DNA from: Bacteroidia bacterium
Lineage (GTDB): Bacteria > Bacteroidota > Bacteroidia > Flavobacteriales > Schleiferiaceae
Assembly: GCA_030424545.1 (NCBI GenBank)
Contig: JAUHWL010000011.1
Coordinates: 31,644 to 95,643 of the forward strand
Direction of reading: 5' to 3'
DNA length: 64,000 bases
The notes beneath the pieces were generated by a model. The model saw nothing but the letters and a program-made list of their open reading frames with translations, made no database searches and was not told the origin of the DNA. Positions within the stretch are counted from its first letter, which is position 1. Each line of letters begins with the position of its first letter. Both the position numbers and the translations under genes were made by a program. Shown piece by piece: positions 37,645 through 47,004 of this stretch.

Positions 37645-37870
37645 GCAAGTTTGAGATTTCTTAGATTTTTTTTTCAGTTTTAATTTCAAGCACTTTTTTA
37701 ACTCGAACAATGCAATTATAAGTTGATTGATTTTTAAAGAGATATATAATTACAAGCTGGAGTTTTATGTTTTAGAAAAATTGAATTTGTGTGAATTTTG
37801 AGGTAATAATTGCTAAAATTTGAATGATTTTATGTTAGTTCAAACCTACAGCAAGCCTTACATTTACCCC

Positions 37871-39460
37871 ATGAAAAAATGTTTTTACCTTTTAATGTTT
37901 GTGGGCTTGTCTCAGATAATGATGGCTCAAAATTTTACAGTTGTTGGCGATACAGCTAATTTGGGAAATGTATATGAAAACAGTCCGGATAGCCTTTATG
38001 TGAAGTTAGTAAACAACGGTACTTACACTGTAGAAATAGACAGAATTTTTGGGTTTCCGTTTTACGGAGATACCGTGGTTGTGGGCAACGCAAGCGGAAA
38101 AACTATTGCTGCAGGAGATAGCCTCGGGTTATGGGTTGTAGGGTCTCCGGAGCATAACCTTATGCACAAGGGCTCTATACTAGTACATTTTAAACGCTCG
38201 CCTTATGGTAGTGCCATGTTGCCTTATAAATTTCAAGGCAAATACAGCAATACCTATTATGCTGCAACCGAAAACAAAACAGAACTAGATTTACGCACCC
38301 AGTTAAAAGCTACTATTAGTGCAGGATATATTTCGTTATCATACAACGCGGCAAGAGATAACATGTATGCTACTTTAGATAACAATAATGGCGATGTAGA
38401 ATGTGTTTACACAGGCCGCACGGCAACATTTAATTCAAGACCAGGAGCCAACAGCAATAACTTTAATTGCGAGCATACTTTTCCGCAGAGTTTGTTTAGC
38501 CAAAACTTGCCCATGCGTAGCGATATTCACCACTTGTTTTCTACCGATGTAACAGCAAATAGCCAACGCGGTAATTTGCCTTTTGGTGTTGTTTCTAATC
38601 CAACCTGGACCGTTGGCGGAAGCAAGAAAAACAACAGCACTTTTGAGCCAAGAGATTTACAAAAGGGTGCTACGGCCAGATCTATGATGTATTTTGTATT
38701 GCGCTACCAAGATTATAGTAACTTTTTTGCCGGGCAAGAATCAATTTTTAAACAGTGGCATCAGCAATATCCGCCTAGCCAAATAGAAAAAGATAGAAAT
38801 AATGGCATTTTTGCTTTGCAGAATAACAGAAGCCCGTTTGTAGATTACCCTCAATTTTCTGAGCGAATAACCAATTTAGTAGGAAATACATCGACACCAG
38901 ATGTAGAAAAAATTCACGTTAGCGAAGATTCTATTTACTTAATGGAAGACATGATGTTTGCTCCGTTGGTAACGTACAGTGTGTATGTTTACAATTACGG
39001 AAATAAGGATATTTCTGTTAGTAACTTGGCGCTAAGCAATCTGGCTCTGATTTTTACCTCAGGTAGCGGTGCAAATGCAACCATTGGTCCGGGCGAGAAT
39101 TTGCAAATTTCATTTTCTTACTCAACCTTATTAAGTTTTACCAACGAGAGTTTATCTTTCAACACAACCGCACCAGGAAAATCTAGTGTAAGCATCCCCA
39201 TAAATTCGGTAAACCCTTTTAGCGTTAAAGAGCAAAATTGGAATCCGCAATTAACCATTACTAATGCCGAAATTTCTTGGCAAGAAAGTACAGATGATTT
39301 TAACTTTATATTGATTGATATGCTAGGGCGCGTGCAGTGCAAGGGAAGCAGCGCTCAGCAAAAATCAATTAACCTGAAACCTTTTGTAGCCGGCACTTAC
39401 ATCCTGAAATTATCTGGCAAAAAAGGAGTTTATTCAACCAAAATTAACGTGACTCATTAA
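37871..39460 (+). CDS. secreted endonuclease I-family protein with T9SS sorting domain
   Basis: A 529-residue secreted nuclease. The signal peptide (MKKCFYLLMF to MMAQ) fixes the start at 37871 rather than the earlier in-frame codon at 37820. An N-terminal DUF1573-like beta domain (about 20-120) precedes the endonuclease I domain (about 130-340), with CEHTFPQSLF, DIHHLFSTD and RGNLPFG. A second beta domain follows, then a T9SS sorting segment (SLNLKP-like turn, GTYILKLSGKKG). It probably degrades extracellular DNA or RNA for nutrients. Confidence 0.88.
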   Translation: MKKCFYLLMFVGLSQIMMAQNFTVVGDTANLGNVYENSPDSLYVKLVNNGTYTVEIDRIFGFPFYGDTVVVGNASGKTIAAGDSLGLWVVGSPEHNLMHKGSILVHFKRSPYGSAMLPYKFQGKYSNTYYAATENKTELDLRTQLKATISAGYISLSYNAARDNMYATLDNNNGDVECVYTGRTATFNSRPGANSNNFNCEHTFPQSLFSQNLPMRSDIHHLFSTDVTANSQRGNLPFGVVSNPTWTVGGSKKNNSTFEPRDLQKGATARSMMYFVLRYQDYSNFFAGQESIFKQWHQQYPPSQIEKDRNNGIFALQNNRSPFVDYPQFSERITNLVGNTSTPDVEKIHVSEDSIYLMEDMMFAPLVTYSVYVYNYGNKDISVSNLALSNLALIFTSGSGANATIGPGENLQISFSYSTLLSFTNESLSFNTTAPGKSSVSIPINSVNPFSVKEQNWNPQLTITNAEISWQESTDDFNFILIDMLGRVQCKGSSAQQKSINLKPFVAGTYILKLSGKKGVYSTKINVTH

Positions 39461-39485
39461 CATAAAAAAGAACAGACGCAATCGT

Positions 39486-39493
39486 TATTTTTG
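39486..39493 (+). promoter_or_regulatory. candidate -7 box before the DUF4199 gene
   Basis: TATTTTTG matches TAnnTTTG and lies 28 bases before the ATG at 39521. No clear TTG/TTTG is found at the right distance upstream, so this is a partial match. Confidence 0.4.
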
Positions 39494-39520
39494 CGGTATT
39501 ACCAAAAAAATGATCTTACC

Positions 39521-40078
39521 ATGAATGAACTTGTAAAAAGCAATGGCATCAAATACGGAGGTATATTCGCAATCATTGCAATTGTATATTCTTACGCTGC
39601 CTATATTATAAATGAAGATTTATTTACAAACTGGTGGATTAGCATTTTATTAATGCTTTCTGGACTTGTAATGTTTGTAGTGGCCGTGGTAAAAACAAAG
39701 AAGGATATGGGAGGATTTATTTCTTTTAAAGATGCCTTTTCAGCATTTATGGTAGCCTCTATTTTATATTTAGCTGCGGCAACATTAGCAAACATGGTAC
39801 TGTTTCAAATTGTAGATACAGATCTTGGCCCGCGACTTCAAGAAAAAATGATTGAAATGACATACGAAAGGTTTGAAAGTTTTGGAATGTCTGAAGAGCA
39901 AATAAATGAAGCCGTTATAAAAATGGAAGAACAAGATAGCTTCAGCCTTAAAGGCCAAATTACCGGTTTGTTTTCTGGAATTTTATTTTTTGCAGTTATA
40001 GGCTTAGTTGTAGCCTTAATCTTAAAAAAGAAAAAACCAGAATGGGAGGCAATTGATAATACGGACGAAAACGAATAA
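39521..40078 (+). CDS. DUF4199-domain membrane protein
   Basis: A 185-residue inner membrane protein with four hydrophobic segments: about 8-28, 36-54, 72-95 and 147-167. The pattern (IKYGGIFAIIAIVYSYAAY start, KKDMGGFISFKDAFSAF between segments 2 and 3) fits DUF4199, a family of unknown function common in Bacteroidota beside glycosyltransferases. The ATG at 39521 is chosen because the earlier codon lies inside the promoter-like region. Its stop is directly followed by the ATG of the next gene. Confidence 0.85.
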   Translation: MNELVKSNGIKYGGIFAIIAIVYSYAAYIINEDLFTNWWISILLMLSGLVMFVVAVVKTKKDMGGFISFKDAFSAFMVASILYLAAATLANMVLFQIVDTDLGPRLQEKMIEMTYERFESFGMSEEQINEAVIKMEEQDSFSLKGQITGLFSGILFFAVIGLVVALILKKKKPEWEAIDNTDENE

Positions 40079-41047
40079 ATGGACATAACAGTAGTAGTTC
40101 CGCTATATAACGAAGAAGAATCGTTACCCGAATTATTTGATTGGATTGCCCGTGTAATGCAAGAGAATAATTTTTCTTACGAAGTAATATTTGTAAATGA
40201 CGGCAGTACCGACCGCAGTTGGGAAGTAATTCAAAAATTAGCCGCTTCTCATCCCGAAGCTAAAGGGTTGCGGTTTAGAAAAAACCAAGGCAAAAGCAAT
40301 GGGCTAAACGTTGGTTTTAAAGCCGCTACGGGCGATGTTGTAATCACCATGGATGCTGATTTACAAGACAGCCCAGAAGAGATTCCTGAACTATACAAAA
40401 TGATTAAAACCGATGGTTTTGATTTGGTGAGTGGTTGGAAAAAAAAGCGCTTCGATCCGCTAAGCAAAACAATACCTACAAAACTCTTTAATGCCGCAAC
40501 CCGTAGAATAAGTAAAATAAAACTCAACGATTTTAATTGTGGTTTAAAGGCCTATAAAAAAGAAGTAGTAAAAAGCATTGACGTGTATGGCGAAATGCAC
40601 CGATATATTCCTTTTTTGGCAAAAAATGTAGGATTTACAAAAATTGGCGAAAAAGTAGTTCAGCACCAAGAACGCAAATATGGTGTAACTAAGTTTGGTT
40701 TAGATAGATTTATAAACGGGTTTTTAGACCTTGCCACATTGGCTGTAATGAGCAAATTTGGCCGCAGACCAATGCACTTTTTTGGTACATGGGGAGCGTT
40801 TATGTTCTTTTTAGCGCTAATAGCCTTGGCATTTTTAGGAGGATTTAAAATTTACAAAATGGGCATGGGCGAAAATCCGGGATTAATAACCGATGACCCG
40901 TTGTTTTATATATTCTTAACTACATTGGTTCTGGGAACCCAATTAATTTTAGCTGGATTTTTAGCTGAATTAACCCTAAGAAATAGCGCGAAAAAGCAAA
41001 ATTATACACTTACAGAAACTGTAAACCTTGAGCAACCTGAAGTATAG
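40079..41047 (+). CDS. family 2 glycosyltransferase with C-terminal membrane segments
   Basis: A 322-residue GT2 enzyme of the DPM1/GtrB (ArnC) kind. The domain has VVVPLYNEEESLPEL, VIFVNDGSTDRS, MDADLQDSPEEIPEL (the DxD-like metal site) and HRYIPFLA. Two C-terminal transmembrane helices (about 238-258 and 278-304) hold it in the membrane. It likely loads a sugar on undecaprenyl phosphate. It is coupled to both neighbours. Confidence 0.9.
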   Translation: MDITVVVPLYNEEESLPELFDWIARVMQENNFSYEVIFVNDGSTDRSWEVIQKLAASHPEAKGLRFRKNQGKSNGLNVGFKAATGDVVITMDADLQDSPEEIPELYKMIKTDGFDLVSGWKKKRFDPLSKTIPTKLFNAATRRISKIKLNDFNCGLKAYKKEVVKSIDVYGEMHRYIPFLAKNVGFTKIGEKVVQHQERKYGVTKFGLDRFINGFLDLATLAVMSKFGRRPMHFFGTWGAFMFFLALIALAFLGGFKIYKMGMGENPGLITDDPLFYIFLTTLVLGTQLILAGFLAELTLRNSAKKQNYTLTETVNLEQPEV

Positions 41048-42020
41048 CTTAATCTCGCCAACTTTTGGCCGACCAGAAGAAGTTACCGAGTTTTTAGAAA
41101 GTTTGCTAGAGCAAGATTACCATAGCTTTGAGGTAGTTTTAGGAGATGGTACGCCCAAAGATGCGCTGCGTCCTTACCTAAAAAAATTCATCAATAACAA
41201 TACATACAACCTTACTATTGTTTACGAAGAATTTTTACCAGTAAGCGATGCGCGCAACAAAGCAGCGGCCAAGGCAAAAGGCAATTATTTCATTTTCTTA
41301 GATTCAGATTGCATCATCCCTAAAGATTACCTTAAACACATTGATGCTGCCTTAGCAGAAAATGAGCTTGACTTATTTGGAGGTCCAGATGCTGCAAGAA
41401 GCGATTTTAGTGATTTACAAAAAGCCATCAATTATTCCATGACGGCAACATTAACAACTGGTGGAATTAGAGGTAAGAAAAAACATGTGGCTAATTATCA
41501 CCCAAGAGGTTTTAATATGGGCATTCGCAGAGAGGCTTTTTTTGCTGTAGATGGATATAATACAGATTTTATTTGTGGTGAGGATGTAGAACTGAGCATC
41601 CGATTAATTGCCGCAGGATTTAAATCGGGATTTATTCCCAAAGCCCATGTTTATCACAAGCGAAGAACAACTTTAACAAAATTTTATCGACAGGTTTTTC
41701 GCTTCGGTGCGGCAAGAATAAACCTATACAAAGCTCACCCAAAAGAGTTGAAATTAGCGCATTTTTTCCCCACTCTTTTTATGCTTTTTACAGTACTCTC
41801 TATACTGTTAAAGTTTGTTTCTATTGCATTGCCATTCAATTTGTTAACGCTGTATATGATGGCTGTATTGGTAGACTCAAGCATTCTAAATAAGAGTGTT
41901 AAAGTTGGTGTTTTAAGTATAGCAACTGTATTTGCTATGAATTTCGGATATGGTTTTGGGTTTCTTAAAAACTTTGTTTGGCGTCTTGTTTTAGGTAAGC
42001 CAACAAGTGTTCAACTCTAA
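41028..42020 (+). CDS. family 2 glycosyltransferase
   Basis: A 330-residue GT2 enzyme: SLISPTFGRPEEV, FEVVLGDGTPKD, FLDSDCIIPKDYL (DxD-like), RGFNMGIRREAF and GEDVELSIRLIAAG. Two to three hydrophobic segments lie near the C-terminus. It overlaps the previous gene by 20 bases and has no ATG near the start of the domain, so TTG at 41028 is the likely start. Acceptor and donor are unknown. Confidence 0.88.
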   Translation: MSNLKYSLISPTFGRPEEVTEFLESLLEQDYHSFEVVLGDGTPKDALRPYLKKFINNNTYNLTIVYEEFLPVSDARNKAAAKAKGNYFIFLDSDCIIPKDYLKHIDAALAENELDLFGGPDAARSDFSDLQKAINYSMTATLTTGGIRGKKKHVANYHPRGFNMGIRREAFFAVDGYNTDFICGEDVELSIRLIAAGFKSGFIPKAHVYHKRRTTLTKFYRQVFRFGAARINLYKAHPKELKLAHFFPTLFMLFTVLSILLKFVSIALPFNLLTLYMMAVLVDSSILNKSVKVGVLSIATVFAMNFGYGFGFLKNFVWRLVLGKPTSVQL

Positions 42021-42089
42021 CAAGGTGCGCTATTTTTATATTTTTGAGCTGCCTAAATAAATAGGCTGCAAACACATAAAAACAATTTC

Positions 42090-43181
42090 ATGAAAAAATT
42101 CGGACGTCTGGCTCTGCTTCTTGGGCTGGCAGCAATTTTTGTGTACACATTATATTTTCTATACCAAAAATCAGAAGTAGAACCCATACGGTATACTACA
42201 GCACAGGCCTTTAAGACAGATATTGTTAAAAAAACACTGGCCACCGGTAGCATTAAGCCTAGAGAAGAAGTAGATATTAAACCTCAAGTATCAGGAATTA
42301 TTCAAGAAATGTATGTTGAAGCCGGTGACCTAGTAAAGCAAGGCGATTTAATGGCCAAGGTGAAAGTTATTCCCAACATGGTTTCTTTAAACAATGCAGA
42401 GAACAGACTAGAAATTGCAACGCTAAATTTTAATAATGCCAAGTTAGATTATGAGCGTAACAAAAAGCTCCATGAAGACCAAGTAATATCTGTTTCTACC
42501 TTTCAACAGTTTGAACTTACATATAAAAATGCCTTGGCCGAGCTAAAAGCTGCCCAAGACAATTTAGATATTGTTAAAGAGGGTAGTAGCAAAAACATGA
42601 AAAGCCAATCGTTAACCTTAATAAAAAGTACGGTTACCGGAATGGTGCTAGATGTGCCCATTAAAGAAGGAAACCAGGTAATTGAAAGCAATAACTTTAA
42701 TGATGGCACTACAGTAGCAACCGTTGCCAACATGGGCGATATGATTTTTGAAGGTTTGATTGATGAAAGTGAAGTTGGAAAAATAAAGGAAGGAATGACA
42801 CTTCAAATAACCATTGGTGCCATTGAAAACGAAAAATTTGGAGCAACGCTAGAATATATCAGCCCAAAAGGGATAGAAGAGAATGGCGCAATTCAATTTC
42901 AGGTGCGTGCAAAAATGCAGCTGAGTGATGACTTTTTTGTGCGCGCAGGATATAGCGCTAATGCGGATATTGTACTAGATAAACGCGACTCTGTACTGGC
43001 CATACCAGAAGGTTTGTTGCAGTTTGATGAGGGCAAGCCTTATGTAGAAATTGAAGTTGCAGACCAACGTTATAACAAACAACCCGTTAAACTTGGTTTA
43101 AGCGATGGGATAAACGTAGAGGTTTTAGAAGGAATAAAAGCCGAAGATAAAATTAAAGTGTGGAACCAAGCAGGTCTTTAG
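42090..43181 (+). CDS. periplasmic adaptor subunit of an efflux pump (HlyD/RND-MFP family)
   Basis: A 363-residue membrane-fusion protein. An N-terminal anchor helix is followed by a lipoyl-like half (IKPQVSGIIQEMYVEAGDLVKQGD), a coiled-coil hairpin (about 110-165), the second lipoyl half (TLIKSTVTGMVLDVPIKEGNQV) and beta-barrel/membrane-proximal domains. Such adaptors link an inner membrane RND or MacB-type pump to an outer membrane channel. Neither partner gene is in the window, which is unusual. Confidence 0.9.
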   Translation: MKKFGRLALLLGLAAIFVYTLYFLYQKSEVEPIRYTTAQAFKTDIVKKTLATGSIKPREEVDIKPQVSGIIQEMYVEAGDLVKQGDLMAKVKVIPNMVSLNNAENRLEIATLNFNNAKLDYERNKKLHEDQVISVSTFQQFELTYKNALAELKAAQDNLDIVKEGSSKNMKSQSLTLIKSTVTGMVLDVPIKEGNQVIESNNFNDGTTVATVANMGDMIFEGLIDESEVGKIKEGMTLQITIGAIENEKFGATLEYISPKGIEENGAIQFQVRAKMQLSDDFFVRAGYSANADIVLDKRDSVLAIPEGLLQFDEGKPYVEIEVADQRYNKQPVKLGLSDGINVEVLEGIKAEDKIKVWNQAGL

Positions 43182-43957
43182 ATTTGAAGTTTGAGGCGAA
43201 ACAACGCTTAGAAAAAGCCAATTTATCGCAAGTAAAAAAATGCAATCAAATTTGGGACAAAATGCCCCAAACACATGGTGGTAGATTGTGTAATAAATGT
43301 GCTAAAACAATTATAGATTTTAGAAACGCTTCTCCTCAAAAAATTGCAGAAACTCACGCTTTTTCAGATGCACCTGTTTGTGGATTATACACAAAGAAGC
43401 AATTGGAAATCCCCACAAGACCCATCTTAAAGAATACCAATAAAAGTGTTTTTTGGTTTAGCATTGCAGGATTATTTGTAACCCATACAGCGCAGAGCCA
43501 AGTAAAAAAAGAACTTCAACAAACAGAACAAACGCAGCCCGAAAGCCAAACAATACAGAAAGAACTTACTGTTGAAAATAAACAACAGAGCACCATGAAT
43601 GATAGCTTAATTGTTTATGGACAAGTAAAGAACGATTTTGGTGAGCCGGTGCCATTTGCAAATGTTATTGTGAAAGAAACAAATTTGGGTTGTACTACAG
43701 ATTATGACGGCAATTTTCGGTTAGCTATTCCGCATAGTCAAGATTCTACACAATTTATAGTATTGGTTTTTTCTTATGTTGGCTATGCCCGCGAAACAGT
43801 GCGAATTGATATGAATTTGCACAAAAAAAATACATCCTTAAAACTTGATCAGGTGCTTTTTAATGAGGATAGTGCTGTTGCTTTTGGTGTTACTATTCAA
43901 GCGCCAACCCCTTGGTATAAGCGCCCATTTGTATGGATTAAAAACCTTTTTAATTAG
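43160..43957 (+). CDS. Cys-rich N-terminal domain plus carboxypeptidase-regulatory-like protein
   Basis: A 265-residue protein. The N-terminal part has a Cys pattern seen in Bacteroidota proteins: C-x(3)-W-DKM, then G-RLCNKCAKTIIDFRN and APVCGLY, a possible metal site. A hydrophobic segment (VFWFSIAGLFVTH) follows, then a carboxypeptidase-D regulatory-like domain (VYGQVKNDFGEPVPFANVIVKETNLGCTTDYDGNF). The start is a GTG at 43160 overlapping the adaptor gene by 22 bases; TTG at 43184 is the alternative. It may sit in the inner membrane with the beta domain outside. Function is unknown. Confidence 0.75.
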   Translation: MEPSRSLDLKFEAKQRLEKANLSQVKKCNQIWDKMPQTHGGRLCNKCAKTIIDFRNASPQKIAETHAFSDAPVCGLYTKKQLEIPTRPILKNTNKSVFWFSIAGLFVTHTAQSQVKKELQQTEQTQPESQTIQKELTVENKQQSTMNDSLIVYGQVKNDFGEPVPFANVIVKETNLGCTTDYDGNFRLAIPHSQDSTQFIVLVFSYVGYARETVRIDMNLHKKNTSLKLDQVLFNEDSAVAFGVTIQAPTPWYKRPFVWIKNLFN

Positions 43958-44814
43958 CCAAGCTCAAAACTGGTTATGCCAAAAACTTTTTCTAAAGCTA
44001 TTTTAGGAGGCGCGCCACAATACATTCGGGCACATTCAAATACGTAGTTGGCATTGTATTTTTTTACCAATTTGTTGGCGAGTTCATGATTTTCAGAAAT
44101 ATCTAAATAAACATTTTCGCCTTTTGCCAACGTTAGGCAAGTGCGGTATAGCGCTTCGGCTGATACAAAATCATCGGCAAATAAGGGGCCGACTTTGTAG
44201 CCTTCTAGAGTTTTGCGCAATACGGCAAACCCACACAAATGGCCTTCTTTTTCAATTTTAAAAGAATGTGCATTTTCTTGAAAAATCCAAGGTTCTAAAA
44301 AGTTTTTGCGAGGCACACCAAAACATTTTTCATCATAGGTATATATGGCCGCTAAATCTTCCTTTTTAATGGGGGATATGTTAATGTCGAATTCAAAATT
44401 TTCTCCTTTTCGCCCGAAACGGATATCCCGAAATGCCATTTTAAAACCGCCTTTGTTGTAGAATTTTTGCATGGCCACCACACCATCCATACCCTTTGCA
44501 GCATTGGGCTCTAGTCGTTTTTGAAGTAAGATTTTGCGTTCGTGCCAAATTTTTCTACCAATGCCTTGGGTTCTAAATTCATCTTTTACAATAAACAAAC
44601 CCATAAAACCGAATTTGCCATTATACGAAACAATACTGCCACCAGCTATCATTTCTTCGTCTAAAAAATAGCCGTAAAACCCATTGGGGTCGGTATTGTA
44701 AAATAGTTCGGCATCGTTAAGGCCCGGATTCCACCCTTCGGCAGCGGCCCAGTTTATAAGCGTTTTTACGCCCGATAAATCAAGTTTTGAAATCGTTAAG
44801 TCGGCTAAATTCAT
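43954..44814 (-). CDS. GNAT-family N-acetyltransferase (two GNAT-like domains)
   Basis: A 286-residue protein. The first half is a canonical GNAT domain with GFMGLFIVKDEFRTQGIGRKIW (acetyl-CoA loop R/Q-x-x-G-x-G/A). The second half is a weaker, GNAT-related C-terminal domain (AVLRKTLEGYKVGPLFADDF) as in YitH-type proteins. It probably acetylates a small molecule; the substrate is unknown. The ATG at 44814 is one base after the stop of the DUF1684 gene, fixing the start. Confidence 0.85.
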   Translation of the reverse strand: MNLADLTISKLDLSGVKTLINWAAAEGWNPGLNDAELFYNTDPNGFYGYFLDEEMIAGGSIVSYNGKFGFMGLFIVKDEFRTQGIGRKIWHERKILLQKRLEPNAAKGMDGVVAMQKFYNKGGFKMAFRDIRFGRKGENFEFDINISPIKKEDLAAIYTYDEKCFGVPRKNFLEPWIFQENAHSFKIEKEGHLCGFAVLRKTLEGYKVGPLFADDFVSAEALYRTCLTLAKGENVYLDISENHELANKLVKKYNANYVFECARMYCGAPPKIALEKVFGITSFELG

Positions 44815-44815
44815 G

Positions 44816-45409
44816 TTAGTGACTTTTATATTTAACCCCCGCAGCAATGCGTGTATTTAAAAAGTTTTCGGCAGGTGGAATAGGGCAGGAGTACTTGTGA
44901 TTGTAGGCGCACAGCGGATTGTAAGCTTTGTTAAAGTCAATCACAATTTCATCGCCTTCGGGAATTTGAAGGTCGATGAAGCGTCCGCCAGCGTAACATT
45001 CTTCGCCACCAGTTAAATCGGTAAATGGCAAAAAGAGGTAGTTTTTGTATTCCTCGCGTTCAATCAGTTTTTGGTTCTGAAAAATTTGCAATTTGAATTC
45101 CTCACCTTTAATAGTAAACGTTGCAATACCAAATAATTTGTAAATCGGTTTGCGCTCTGTTGTGGTTTTCATTTCAAACGCTTCGGCATCCAATGCTTTT
45201 TCAAATTTCGCGATGATGTAAAAAGCAGTATCAATGGCAAAAAAAGGTAGTTCTGTAAACGTTGCCATATCGTCTTTGATTAAGGGAGATTCTTCCGGGT
45301 TGGCAAACTCTGCGTTCATCCCCGCCCGAAATTCGGTGTTTGATTGGATGATTTCTTGGTCATTTTTTTGGCCAATCGCCAATATGAAGAGTAGTAGTAA
45401 AATTTTCAT
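44816..45409 (-). CDS. DUF1684-domain protein
   Basis: A 197-residue protein with an N-terminal signal or anchor segment and the DUF1684 signature: SPLIKDDMATFTELPFFAID, the YLFLPFTDLTGGEECYAGGRFIDL block and YNPLCAYNHKYSCPIPP, with conserved Cys and His residues. The family is widespread and uncharacterised; the Cys/His block suggests metal or disulphide chemistry. It is cotranscribed with the GNAT gene. Confidence 0.88.
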   Translation of the reverse strand: MKILLLLFILAIGQKNDQEIIQSNTEFRAGMNAEFANPEESPLIKDDMATFTELPFFAIDTAFYIIAKFEKALDAEAFEMKTTTERKPIYKLFGIATFTIKGEEFKLQIFQNQKLIEREEYKNYLFLPFTDLTGGEECYAGGRFIDLQIPEGDEIVIDFNKAYNPLCAYNHKYSCPIPPAENFLNTRIAAGVKYKSH

Positions 45410-45504
45410 AAATCAAATCTAGTTTTTTCGTCACTCAACTTTCAACCTTTACTTTTTTCAAATCTGTTTACTTCAACCTTCATCCCTAAATCCTTCCCCT
45501 TTTT

Positions 45505-46398
45505 TTACGCTCTCGGATGAAACTTCTCAATCGTCTCCCGCAATTTTGTGTCATTCAGATGCGTGTAAATTTCGGTAGTTGTTATACTTTCATGGCCCAA
45601 CATTTCTTGCACCACGCGCAGACTTGCCCCACGGTTTACCATGTGGCTGGCAAAGCTGTGCCTAAACGTATGCGGACTCACTTTCTTTTTTATTCCTGCT
45701 TTTTCGGCTAAGTTTTTTATAATGGTAAAAATCATCACACGGGTTAATTTTTTTCCGCGCCTATTTAAAAACAAGTAATCTTCGTGACCAATGGCGATGG
45801 GTAAAAAGTTACGTACTTCATCTTTATAAATCTGTACATACTTTGTGGCCGCACTGTTGATGGGCACAATGCGTTGTTTGTTGCCTTTTCCGGTTACAAT
45901 TAGGTAGCCTTCGGCAAATTGCAAGTTGCTTATTTGCAAGTTTACAAGCTCCGTTACGCGTAACCCACAACCGTATAAAACTTCTAGTATCGCTCTGTTT
46001 CTTTCGCCTTCTGGCGTGCTTAAATCAATTTCGGCAATAATGTCGTTTATGTTTTCCTCGGTAAGCACATCGGGCAAATAGGTGGCCAATTGCGGACTAT
46101 CTAGCAACTCGGTAGGATCTGTTTCTACCCATTCTTCTAACAAAAAAAACTTGTACAAGGCGCGCAGGGTAGATAAGGTGCGCGCTTGGCTGCGTGCCGA
46201 AATGCCTTGGTCATGCAAAAAAAACAGGTAATCTCTTAAATCTTGAACCGATACTTTTAAGGGTTTTAAATCACGTTCATCGCACCATAGCGCCAATTTT
46301 TTTAAATCGTTGGTGTAGCCCAAAATGGTATTTTGGCTTAAACCGCGTTCTAATTTTAAATATGCGGTAAATGATTTTATGCTTCCCTTCCAATTCAT
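45505..46398 (-). CDS. xerD: site-specific tyrosine recombinase XerD
   Basis: A 297-residue recombinase that resolves chromosome dimers at dif, with XerC. The N-terminal SAM-like domain starts SIKSFTAYLKLERGLSQNT. The catalytic residues are R in CGLRVTEL, K in GKGNKQRIVP, HTFRHSFASHM, GHES and the Tyr in EIYTHL. The ATG at 46398 gives the standard XerD length; the longer in-frame start at 46473 is rejected. It is divergent from aroQ. Confidence 0.95.
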   Translation of the reverse strand: MNWKGSIKSFTAYLKLERGLSQNTILGYTNDLKKLALWCDERDLKPLKVSVQDLRDYLFFLHDQGISARSQARTLSTLRALYKFFLLEEWVETDPTELLDSPQLATYLPDVLTEENINDIIAEIDLSTPEGERNRAILEVLYGCGLRVTELVNLQISNLQFAEGYLIVTGKGNKQRIVPINSAATKYVQIYKDEVRNFLPIAIGHEDYLFLNRRGKKLTRVMIFTIIKNLAEKAGIKKKVSPHTFRHSFASHMVNRGASLRVVQEMLGHESITTTEIYTHLNDTKLRETIEKFHPRA

Positions 46399-46473
46399 AC
46401 AGTTTTGTAAAGTTATTCTAGAATTGATGCCGTAGATTTGAAGCCGCTTGCTAAAATTAACAAGGTTATGCAC

Positions 46474-46899
46474 ATGAAAATCTCCATCATTAACGGACCA
46501 AATCTCAACTTGCTTGGCGTACGCGAAAAAAACATTTACGGCAACCTAAGTTTTGAGGCATATTTAAAAATTTTGCAAGAAAAATTTCCGGATGTAACCT
46601 TTCATTATTTTCAAAGCAATGTAGAAGGCGAGTTGATAAACGAAATTCAACGTGTTGGTTTTACGGTTGATGGAATTATTTTAAATGCCGGAGGATACAC
46701 GCATACTTCGGTGGCCATTGCCGATGCCGTTGCGGCAGTAAATTCTCCTGTTGTAGAAGTGCATATTTCTAATGTTTTTGCCCGCGAAGAAATTCGCCAC
46801 ACTTCACTTATTTCTGCCAATTGCATAGGCAACATTTCTGGGTTTGGGCTAGATAGTTACCGCCTGGCAGTTGAGGCCATTAAGTTTCATAAAGATTAA
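46474..46899 (+). CDS. aroQ: 3-dehydroquinate dehydratase, type II
   Basis: A 141-residue shikimate-pathway enzyme. Motifs are INGPNLNLLGVRE (with the following Tyr on the lid), NAGGYTHTSVAIADA (catalytic His), VHISNVFAREEIRHTSL and GFGLDSYRLAVEA. ATG at 46474 (or 46468) is the best start. A TAGATTTG box at 46433-46440 lies upstream, so the earlier TTG at 46438 falls in the promoter. Confidence 0.95.
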   Translation: MKISIINGPNLNLLGVREKNIYGNLSFEAYLKILQEKFPDVTFHYFQSNVEGELINEIQRVGFTVDGIILNAGGYTHTSVAIADAVAAVNSPVVEVHISNVFAREEIRHTSLISANCIGNISGFGLDSYRLAVEAIKFHKD

Positions 46900-47004
46900 A
46901 AGCTAAATGTTCCGAATATAATTTGGAAGTCTTGATGCTGACTAAAACGCTAGCATTCAATGTACAATGTTGAAGGTGGTTTGGTAAAAAATTTTTACCA
47001 ACTA

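Noticed and set aside
37820..37870. Longer N-terminus for the endonuclease I protein
   Set aside because: It would put 17 extra residues before a proper signal peptide.
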